64,000 nucleotides of DNA. Source: Piper betle. Taxonomy: Eukaryota; Streptophyta; Magnoliopsida; Piperales; Piperaceae. The translations under genes were made by a program, and so were the position numbers. Numbering within the stretch: the stretch's first letter is position 1; each line of letters begins with the position of its first letter. Of this stretch, positions 22,868 to 31,733 are shown in pieces. Under the pieces are notes generated by a model. The model searched no databases. It saw nothing but the letters and a program-made list of their open reading frames with translations, and was not told the DNA's origin. The DNA is taken from the NCBI GenBank assembly GCA_033002965.1, contig JAURVB010012858.1:1-64000 (forward strand), read 5' to 3'.

Positions 22868-23545
22868 ATGTCCATTTATTAACTGATGGTTCGGTCCACC
22901 ATGTCTATTAGTTGGCTGATGGGTGAGTACACCAAGTCCATCTATTAGCTGATGGGTCAGTCCATCATGTCCATTACCGGATGGCGAGTACAATCCGCCA
23001 TGTCCATAATCGGTTGATGAGTCCAATCTACCATGTCCATTAGTTGGCGGATGGGTCAGTCCACCATGTCCATCTATTGGCTGATGGGTCAGTCCACAAT
23101 GTCCGTAATTGGTTAGCGAGTCCAATCCGCCATGTCCAATTTATTGGCTGATGGGTCAGTCCATCATGTCCATTACCGGCTGGTGAGTCCAATCCGCCAT
23201 GTCCATTATCGGCTAGTGAGTCCAATCCACCATGTCCGTAATTAGCTGGCGAGTCCAATCCGCCATGTCCAATTTATTGGCTGATGGGTCAGTCCATCAT
23301 GTCCATTACCGGCTGGCGAGTCCAATCCGCCATGTCCGTTATTGGCTGGTGAGTCCAATCCACCATGTCCGTAATTGGCTGGCGAGTCCAATCCGCCATG
23401 TCCAATTTATTGGCTGATGGGTCAGTCCTTCATGTCCATTACCAGCTGGCTGAGTCCAATCCGCCATGTCCGTTATCGGCTGGTGAGTCCAATCCACCAT
23501 GTCCGTAATTAGCTGGCGAGTCCAATCCGCCATGTCCAATTTATT
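22868..23545 (-). repeat. 133-bp higher-order minisatellite, cleanest array
   Basis: The GGCTGATGGGTCAGTCC monomer recurs at 23146, 23279 and 23412, exactly 133 bases apart. Each unit has four monomers of 32, 33, 33 and 35 bp, the last ending in AATTTATT. Confidence 0.95.
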
Positions 23546-24117
23546 TTATTATGGCTGTCAGGTCCATTCTGACATGTCCATTATTGGATTATGAAGGGCG
23601 TAGCCCGTGTTAGACTGAGTCAATTCCTTGACCCCGGTTGCACTCGGTGCATGGTGGTCGAATCTGGGCTCATGCTGACTAGGTTGTCTACAAGGGAAAA
23701 TACAACATTTTAAATAATTATACAGACCTGGATATTTCGAACTTGCAGCTGCGACCAATGATCCTAATCTGAATGAGGACATAAAATTATACATAAGTAT
23801 AATTTTATTCGAGTGGAAATACATGCAACTAAATGACTAATATATATTTCACTATTAAATTTTAACAATATTAAATATTAAACTATTCATGTGATATAAT
23901 CATTTAAATCCTACTTTACATTAATAATCTAGATCATAATTAACACTTAACAAATAATAAAATAATTATCAACTTATAAACAAATATTTAATTACTATTA
24001 TTAGTATATTTTCTTTTGAGACGATAATTACTTAACCACAATCTTGATAATTTAGTTTACGGTTTTAAATCTTTAATCGCTATCCTTATTCATAGCAATT
24101 TAGTTAAATAAGTTGTA

Positions 24118-24220
24118 CGATTAAATTATTTAAAATAATTTGTATTATTCTAATTTAAAAATATTATTAATACAATTATTTTAAATTATTCAACTCAATA
24201 AAATTTCGAACTTTATTTAT
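24118..24220. other. Conserved AT-rich hairpin pair in the A4 LTR
   Basis: Arms TTTAAAATAATTTGTATTAT and ATTAATACAATTATTTTAAA are nearly complementary around a 20-base loop. A smaller stem-loop (ATAAAATTTCGAACTTTAT) follows. Confidence 0.6.
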
Positions 24221-24589
24221 TTTCATTATGTTATTTAGGTTCGACGCTAGTGATTGCTACCCGACTATAGTTTAATAACCCATTTTCTATATTACTGACT
24301 CGTTATTAAAATAATCACTTTATTTACCTAATATTAAATTTAATATGGTAAAGGTAAAATCTTTATTTTATTAATCATTTATAACCGTCTGATTTAATTT
24401 AATCGCTTGTTGTGTGCCGATTAATTATCGACCGTTTATCATTACCATATTTTTATTACTTATGTCCATGTCGATTTCGTCTAATAATTAATTAGTTTAG
24501 TAACTTTACCCATAACACATTAAAATGATTATTTTTAAAGATTTATTACGAGTTAGTATTATTGTATCGAGTCAACCAATATTTACAAA

Positions 24590-25195
24590 ACTGCCATCTT
24601 CTTCTTCCCCAACGTCCCTTCTTCTCCAAACTCCATCTTTGCACCCAAAAACCAGTCTTGGCGTCTTCTTCTTCAACCCAAAACCAGATCACTTCCTTCC
24701 CTAATTGCTTCCCTTCCCTAGCAACCCAATTGGAAGCCTAAAGCTCGTGCATTTCAGCAACCATCCACGTCCAACTCTGTTCTGCACCAAGACGCGACTT
24801 CTGGCCAGCAGCACCGCCGGGACTGCAAATTTAACTCCGTCCGGCCAGCAGCACTACCGGGAACTCTTCCCTTCTCCCTGCACGACAACCCAACGTCAAG
24901 GCCAAGCGCGGTGAGCATGCACGGCGTGAGCCTTGGCCGGCGAACTGGTATAGATGTCTGGAATTCCTCCACAGCGCTGCTCCCTACAACTCCGCCCATA
25001 ACCAGCTGTAATTCCGCCACCACTTGGAAACCAGGGACATGGTGAGCCCTCCCTTCGACCCAGCAGCAAGAGAGGATGTCGGGGTTGTGAGGGAATGCCT
25101 TGCAAACGTTTTTACGGTCGCCCATCTTGCCAAAATTTCAGACTACTCGGCCATGGACGGGATTCCAGTTTTCAGTTTAGTTCTTGTTGTTTATT
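24590..25195. other. GC-rich core, type i, in LTR slot 1 (A4 3' LTR)
   Basis: The plus strand, antisense to the LTR, reads like the start of a gene: CT-rich leader (24597-24700), ATG near 24705 with 69 open codons (MLPFPSNPIGSLKL...), then another frame with ETRDMVSPPFDPAARED near 25030. An intron-like tail ending TTTTTGATTTCAG lies near 25195. Parallel pieces occur in A4 5' LTR, A5 and A6 with frameshifts. No domain was recognised. Confidence 0.6.
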
Positions 25196-25587
25196 TTTGA
25201 TTTCAGACTTGATTTCTCATGATTATCAAGCTTATTATCAATTAAAAAGACATATGAATGCATGAAAATTAAGAAGAGGAAGATAGGAAGGTTACCCAAG
25301 CAAGGAAGATGCCGGCTCCAGTAAGGAAGAGGAGAAGAAGATGAGAGCGTAATGACGCCCCCCTCAAAATTTATAAAATGAAAAATGACGTCCCTTCACT
25401 AAAAATGGCTAGGGTATGTGAAAACACACCAACACCCGTATTTTATTCTTTTAACTGGGTAACCGGGTAAAGAATAAAATATTTAACCGGGTAGAGAATA
25501 TAATATAATTAAATATTAATTCTCTAACGTTCGATCCTTCCTTGCCCGAGTCGAATATATTAAAAATATTTTTCCACGGTCTTTACA

Positions 25588-26479
25588 ATCTCCCCAACTT
25601 GGAAATATTTCGTCCCCGAAATATCATAACGGGCAACAGAACAATCATGATTAATTTTATTTATTTCTTCGGGATCAGTTCATGCTACTACAATTATAAA
25701 ACTCCTATACTACAAACAGGCTAGGGTATTTCCTTGCCATTTCTTGTTCAGTCTCCCATGTAGCTTCCTCTGACCCCTGATTTTTCCACAATACTTTTAC
25801 CAAAGGAATTTCCTTGTTCTTGAGTGTCTTTATTTCTCTTGCCAGGATGCGGATCGGCTTTTCCTCGTAGGTTAAATTTGATTGTAGCTCTAAGTCTTCA
25901 AAATTTGTGATGATATGATCCTCATCCTACATATTTCTTTAGCATTGACACATGGAAAACATTGTCTACTCCCACTAGGCTAGGTGGTAATGCTAGTCTA
26001 TATACACAATTTCCAACTCGATCCATTATTCGAAACAGTCCTATGAATCTTGGCTTCAACATCCCTAATATTTTAAATCTGATCACCCCCTTCGTAGGAG
26101 ATGTCTTTAGGTACACCAACTCCCCAACTTGGAACTCTAGGTCCCTCCTTCGAGTATCAGCATAACTCTTTTGTTGATCCTGAGCTGCCTTAAGTCTTTG
26201 CTGAATGAGTTTCACCTTTTCAGTTGCTTCCCTCACCATCTCTGGCTCGACTATAACTGCTTCGGTAGACTCCAGCCAGCACGATGGAGATCTACAGGGC
26301 CTACCATATAAGGCTTCAAATGGTGCCATCCCTATATTGGCTTGGTAAGAGTTATTGTAGGTAAATTCAGCCAAGGCTAAGTGTTTCTCCCAGTCACCTC
26401 CCCAGTCAAGAATGCAAGCTCTTAACAAATCTTCCAAAGTTTGAATAGTCCTCTCACTCTGACCATCAGTTTGGGGATG
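25588..26479 (-). pseudogene. End of A4 pol: integrase core end, C-terminal domain and chromodomain
   Basis: Continues the A4 integrase interrupted by D1. On the minus strand from 26479: the [17 protein letters not shown] motif (catalytic glutamate in SERT), [19 protein letters not shown], the C-terminal domain ([33 protein letters not shown]) and a stop at about 25922. One base out of frame the sequence goes on as a chromodomain (ILAREIKTLKNKEIPLVKVLW and SEEATWE) to a stop near 25705. The chromodomain places family A in the chromoviruses; the rest suggests Tekay/Del. Polypurine tract at 25588-25600. Confidence 0.88.
26475..26479. repeat. Target site duplication GGATG, left side of D1
   Basis: GGATG here equals 31729-31733. 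Both belong to the A4 integrase YHPQTDG codons. Confidence 0.92.
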
Positions 26480-27648
26480 TGTTAGACTAATTTTAATAGC
26501 ATGCAAGTGTACATGGTCGTAACAAGTAATATAATGATAAATCGAGTATCGTCCCACAGGGAGATGAATTTCCTATAAATTAATTAAAGAAAATAAAATT
26601 AAGAACAAAATAAAAATAATTAACTTAATAGAATCTAAATACTAACTTTAAATTAAAAGCGAAGTCAAAATTATAAAACTCGTTCTAGAGTCGAATTTCC
26701 CTTAACATGATTTTAATCTTCATCATATCTTACTCTTATCTTTTATTCCCTCGGATTGTCGATCTAGGATAATTATATGACATGGTGGCTCCCGCTCCTT
26801 CATGCTTCTATTATTTTGCCTCAATTTCTACCTCCCGGTGATAATTGATTAATCAACAAAATAACGCATTAAGAATTGCCTTACAACCGCATACGGTGTT
26901 GTGTATCTTCCGACCACAACGACAAACAAGTCAAAAGACTCGTCGTATGATGAATTATCAATGACTAATCTAATTAATTTCTCCCGAAATCTAATTAAAC
27001 CTCATGATCTAAGAAATAGGTGATCAATCTATTCTTAGCATTTAGAACATGATAATTCAAACGATCCGATTGAATAAAAGAGTAAGAGCTTGAAATGAAT
27101 TCAATTAAATCATGTTAAGTTCCATTCTTCTCTAGAACGAAATATAAAACTACTCCATAATAAAAATAGAAAACAATATAAAGAAACAATATAAAGAAGA
27201 AACTAACTTTTATTACGAAAGAGAAAGAAATTACAAAAACTAAAACTACTACTTCTACTACAATCTGAAGCCAAGAGATGAGATATGATCAACAACAAAT
27301 GACCACCCCTTTATATAGAAGTGGAGATACAAGAATTCGAAGAGAGTGTTCACAAATTGATGTACTCTAATTAATTATAATGTCCCTTCAAGTTTCCAAC
27401 TGTTCGACTCCATTGAACACCATGAATTGTAGCCATTGGGTGGAGCCAAGTGTCATGACCAATCAAATCCAAAGCTTAATTTATTCATCTTTTTCTGCAT
27501 TAAAACATCAAAGTTAAGCATATATAATAAAATATTAATTAACTAGAATATAATGAAAAATATCACTAAATTAATAATGTTTATACCCGAGAAGTACAAA
27601 ATCATATTAAAAACATTGGGAAATATTATATATTTTAAACACTTAACA
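26480..27648 (-). repeat. 3' LTR of D1
   Basis: Carries a TATA-like box at 27308-27317 (minus strand TATATAAAGG). Compared with the 5' LTR it has an extra 13 bases (ATATAAAGAAACA repeated near 27185). Confidence 0.93.
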
Positions 27649-27665
27649 CACCCCCACACTTAAAC
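27649..27665 (-). promoter_or_regulatory. Polypurine tract of D1
   Basis: Minus strand GTTTAAGTGTGGGGGTG directly before the 3' LTR. Confidence 0.8.
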
Positions 27666-29088
27666 TTTTGCACGTCCCGAGCAAAATATCATAGCAAAGA
27701 AAATTTTACTACACAAAAATACTTAGTCCCCATTATGTTCTCATATGATTCTCAATCAAACCCTCAAGAGTCAACAAGATGTCAATCAAATCAAAAATTC
27801 CCTTTCATCAATCACATCCAAAAGAAAGCTCTCTGTGTGTGTGTTATAGTCCATTGGCTTATCATTCTCATCTACAACCAAGAGAATACAATCAAGCACA
27901 TGCTTAAATATGTTCACCTTTCGCTCCCATCTCCACTAATGTAGGCAATGCCAAATTAATGGAATCAATAGGTCTTTATAGGTTGTAACGGGGCCAGGGG
28001 CTAGGGACCAAAAATAGAATAGGCAAGACAGAAAAATCAGAGGCTAATATGCACCCTAGAATTAAAAATCCTTTCTAAATCCTAACATACATGATTAGCA
28101 AATCCCCAAACACCGTATCAATATGACACAAACTTCCTTAAATGTAGTATCGACTTGACCCAATATAAGAATTAACTTTGCTTTGATTTTCCATTGACTA
28201 CAAGCTACTTTTTCTTTTTTTCTTTTATTTCAAACCAGTGGAAGACTATTGCTTCATCTTGTGTTTACTGGTGGAGGATCATTGCCTCATCTTTTCTTTT
28301 CTTTTTTTTCTTTTTTTTTTTTACAAAGCAAAGTGTCAGGAAAGTCCACACTATCTACTCAATCACCACTCTATAACACGCAATGCCTTCCCCCTATACT
28401 ACTCAAAGTTTCATCCCTGTTAGAATTTAGAACGATTTCAAAATACTAGGGTGCTAGGACTCAAGCAGCAAGATATATTTTCAATAAAAAGGCCAAGGCT
28501 AAAATAAGGGTAATCAAACAAATATGTATAATAAAGGCCATGAAATTGTGTACAGAGGATAATTTATATTAGGTAGGCTTGAAGAAAGGCCCAGACTCAT
28601 CAAAAAGAAATGCCTATATCATTTTCCATCAACATGGCAAACCAAATATTTCGCCTCGACAGTCGCTAGGGCAAATTCTAAAAGTCATGACCATCATGTA
28701 CAATCCTTATTGCAAAACATTCATTGAAATCATCTAAACCAAAGGATTGTGAAAATATTATAAGGTAGAGAACCAACTCTCAAATGCAATCTTTTACTCA
28801 GTTCATCCCTCATATCAATTAATCAAGTTTTCCCAAGAAAGGTAAGACTAATTCACATGTATCTATCATTGAACCAAGAGACTAAAATACTATTGCATAA
28901 TAAAATTTTTATACTAAACTACACTATATATATGTATATCTAAATCTAAACATGAGTCAAGCATGAACAATATGCATAAAATTAAGGCATCACCCCCAAA
29001 CTTAAACTAAACATTGTCCTCAAAAATAAAAATAAAGAAAAAGAAGTGAAAGAGAACTCCCTCATATCAATTAGTCGGTGGATGATTA
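27666..29088 (-). other. Non-coding 3' region of D1
   Basis: About 1.4 kb with no convincing frame. It contains a T-rich tract on the plus strand (28202-28322, interrupted runs of T with C). In full-length Athila elements this side of pol may hold an env-like gene or long untranslated sequence; nothing env-like was recognised. Confidence 0.6.
28989..29022 (-). promoter_or_regulatory. Second polypurine-like motif in D1
   Basis: The minus strand contains TTGAGGACAATGTTTAG followed by TTTAAGTTTGGGGGTGA. It is nearly the same core as the terminal tract at 27649, but 1.3 kb inside. Duplicated tracts of this kind are known in Athila/Tat elements; the role here is inferred. Confidence 0.5.
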
Positions 29089-30366
29089 TCATGAATAATT
29101 GAATTTGGACTTGACCCATGCTTTATTGACTTTAAATGATCGATCCCTTTGTTCAGTCTTAATTTCAATTGCACCATGTGGAAAAAACTTCTGTCCAGGA
29201 GAAAATGACCAGCAACCACACCAGATGCCATGTTTGTCTGCTATAGTCCAAGCAATAGCTGACTTGTGATCTTTTAGTATTCTAATCAGCTTCTCTTTCT
29301 GCAATATAGTTAGCTCTGGAGATATAATAATAGGAAGAGTGTCATCAAGCCCTAAGAAAATATACCTGAGATGTTTTGGAAGTTGCTTTAGCTCCAAAAT
29401 AGGTGGTACTTCAATTGATGGCAGCAATCTGTGGAATGGTAGATCTAAGGTTTCCATAACTTTGAATCGTTGACGCAAAATTGGTTGTGAATCTAATACT
29501 TTAACCATCTCATCCACATCAATATCTTCTTCACAAAGAGAATTTATGGATTTATGTAATGAATTACTAAACTGATCCCCTTTGCATCCGAGTAAGCTAA
29601 CCAATGTATTGAGTTCATATTTGTTATTTGGTTTTTCATTATTTTCCTTAACTTCATTGGGCTGAACTGGTTCCTGTAAAGTAATACCACTCTGGGTTGT
29701 TATAGCTTTGCAATGCTCTTGACCATCATTCCTTGGTTGTTCTGATTGGCTAGGAAGTACACCCTTGGGTCGCTCACTAGGTTCCTTGTTTAATTGCACC
29801 ATAACTTGTTGCATAAACTGTTGTTGTTGTTGTTGCTGATTCTGCATAAATTGTTGCATAGTCTGTTGCATGGTTTGTTGCATGGAATTGAACATTTGGA
29901 CCAAATCTGGTTGTTGTGGTTGAAAAGAAAGTGAAGGAGGTTGATAATGCTGTGATGGTGGTGGTGGATTATTGGGGACAGCAACCGATTGTGAAGAATT
30001 ATTCCATGAAAAATTGGGGTTATTGCACCAGCCCGCATTGTAGGTGTTGGAATAGGGATTGTTGTTCCAATTATAGTTGCCTACGTAGTTAACTTGATCT
30101 GTTGCACATTGACCTGTAAAATGTCCTTGTCCACACCATTCACACCTTGGCTCCATAGCTTTTACCTGTCTCTGTATATTAAGAATTTGAACTTCATTAG
30201 TTAAAGCACTGACCTGAGCAGATAAAGCAGTAAGTGCATCTAATTCTAAAACTCCGGTAGTCCTCCATGAATGCATGGCTTCTTCCTCTATGGCTTCTTG
30301 TGCTCTTCTTCCAGCGGCACACAAGTTTCTCAAAGTCCTTTCAATCTTTGAATCACAAGAAGACAA
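29089..30366 (-). CDS. Internally deleted Gag-derived protein of D1 (425 aa)
   Basis: One open frame. Residues 1-30 match the N-terminal part of D2 Gag (KIERTLRNLCA). The main Gag core is then skipped and sequence resumes at LELDALTALSAQVSALTNEV. A zinc knuckle of form CX2CX3HX4C lies at about 75-87 (CEWCGQGHFTGQC), a glutamine-rich stretch at about 160-195, and the end joins sequence that lies after the protease in D2 (KVLDSQPILRQRF, LKQLPKHLRYIFLG). Two deletions, in the Gag core and across the protease, left the frame intact. It may bind RNA through the knuckle, but without the core it is unlikely to build particles. The ATG at 30366 is the first in frame; the true start may differ. Confidence 0.65.
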   Translation of the reverse strand: MSSCDSKIERTLRNLCAAGRRAQEAIEEEAMHSWRTTGVLELDALTALSAQVSALTNEVQILNIQRQVKAMEPRCEWCGQGHFTGQCATDQVNYVGNYNWNNNPYSNTYNAGWCNNPNFSWNNSSQSVAVPNNPPPPSQHYQPPSLSFQPQQPDLVQMFNSMQQTMQQTMQQFMQNQQQQQQQFMQQVMVQLNKEPSERPKGVLPSQSEQPRNDGQEHCKAITTQSGITLQEPVQPNEVKENNEKPNNKYELNTLVSLLGCKGDQFSNSLHKSINSLCEEDIDVDEMVKVLDSQPILRQRFKVMETLDLPFHRLLPSIEVPPILELKQLPKHLRYIFLGLDDTLPIIISPELTILQKEKLIRILKDHKSAIAWTIADKHGIWCGCWSFSPGQKFFPHGAIEIKTEQRDRSFKVNKAWVKSKFNYS

Positions 30367-30549
30367 GGGTGACCGTCACTAATAAATAAATGATAATAAA
30401 TAATAGAAGGAAGAAGACAATGATATAGTTTATTTTTTCCTTTTTTCTTTTTTTTTTTATTATTTTTTAAAAATAATCAGACACTAAAATCTAAAAAGAA
30501 AAGAAAACACTCAAAATTCTAATCCTAAATTAATTAAGAAAATTCGATC

Positions 30550-30567
30550 TCCCCGGCAACGGCGCCA
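30550..30567 (-). promoter_or_regulatory. Primer-binding site of D1
   Basis: Minus strand TGGCGCCGTTGCCGGGGA, the PBS type seen in Athila/Tat elements, six bases from the LTR. Confidence 0.9.
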
Positions 30568-30573
30568 AAAACT

Positions 30574-31728
30574 TGTTAGACTAATTTTAATAGCATGCAA
30601 GTGTACATGGTCGTAACAAGTAATATAATGATAAATCGAGTATCGTCCCACAGGGAGATGAATTTCCTTAAATTAATTAAAGAAAATAAAATTAAGAACA
30701 AAATAAAAATAATTAACTTAATAGAATCTAAATACTAACTTTAAATTAAAAGAGAAGTCAAAATTATAAAACTCGTTCTAGAGTCGAATTTCCCTTAACA
30801 TGATTTTAATCTTCATCATATCTTACTTTTATCTTTTATTCCCTCGGATTGTCGATCTAGGATAATTATACGACATGGTGGCTCCCGCTCCTTCATGCTT
30901 CTATTATTTTGCCTCAATTTCTACCTCCCGGTGATAATTGATTAATCAACAAAATAACGCATTAAGAATTGCCTTACAACCGCATACGGTGTTGTGTATC
31001 TTCCGACCACAACGACAAACAAGTCAAAAGACTCGTCGTATGATGAATTATCAATGACTAATCTAATTAATTTCTCCCGAAATCTAATTAAACCTCATGA
31101 TCTAAGATATAGGCGATCAATCTATTCTTAGCATTTATAACATGATAATTCAAACGATCCGATTGAATAAAAGAGTAAGAGCTTGAAATGAATTCAATTA
31201 AATCATGTTAAGTTCCATTCTTCTCTAGAACGAAATATAAAACTACTCCATAATAAAAATAGAAAACAATATAAAGAAGAAACTAACTTTTATTACGAAA
31301 GAGAAAGAAATTACAAAAACTAAAACTACTACTTCTACTACAATCTGAAGCCAAGAGATGAGATATGATCAACAACAAATGACCACCCCTTTATATAGAA
31401 GTGGAGATACAAGAATTCGAAGAGAGTGTTCACAAATTGATGTACTCTAATTAATTATAATGTCCCTTCAAGTTTCCAACTGTTCGACTCCATTGAACAC
31501 CATGAATTGTAGCCATTGGGTGGAGCCAAGTGTCATGACCAATCAAATCCAAAGCTTAATTTATTCATCTTTTTCTGCATTAAAACATCAAAGTTAAGCA
31601 TATATAATAAAATATTAATTAACTAGAATATAATGAAAAATATCACTAAATTAATAATGTTTATACCCGAGAAGTGCAAAATCATATTAAAAAACTGGGT
31701 AAATATTGTATATTTTAAACACTTAACA
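30574..31728 (-). repeat. 5' LTR of D1
   Basis: Begins TGTTAGACTAATTTT and ends TTAACA on the plus strand. It lacks the 13-bp duplication of the other LTR. Confidence 0.93.
31388..31397 (-). promoter_or_regulatory. TATA box of the D1 5' LTR (candidate)
   Basis: Minus strand TATATAAAGG, in both D1 LTRs and, slightly changed (TATATAAAAG), in the D2 LTR at 41588-41597. Confidence 0.55.
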
Positions 31729-31733
31729 GGATG
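31729..31733. repeat. Target site duplication GGATG, right side of D1
   Basis: Matches 26475-26479. Confidence 0.92.

Larger units (their letters stand above)
22408..25587 (-). mobile_element. 3' LTR of A4 (3,180 bp)
   Basis: Left end TGTAACGACCCGCC, right end CCACGGTCTTTACA abutting the polypurine tract. It has the doubled terminus, the 133-bp minisatellite, the conserved TGGTGGTCGAATCTGGGCTC block (23652), AT hairpins and a type i GC core. It is the best-preserved subfamily A LTR here, and it interrupts C3. Confidence 0.92.
26480..31728 (-). mobile_element. Athila-like element D1, complete ends, non-autonomous (5,249 bp)
   Basis: LTRs at 26480-27648 (3', 1,169 bp) and 30574-31728 (5', 1,155 bp) start TGTTAG and end TTAACA. 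They differ by about a dozen changes including a 13-bp indel, about 1%. PBS beside the right LTR, polypurine tract beside the left one, 5-bp target duplication GGATG. The internal 2.9 kb holds only one gag-derived frame; protease, RT, RNase H and integrase are absent, so it needs enzymes from a relative. It inserted into the A4 integrase gene. The lineage call rests on PBS type, Gag zinc knuckle and the layout of copy D2. Confidence 0.93.

Noticed and set aside
28194..28449. Small frames over the T-rich tract of D1
   Set aside because: Low-complexity TTTTC sequence gives phenylalanine-rich frames in several phases. No coding evidence.
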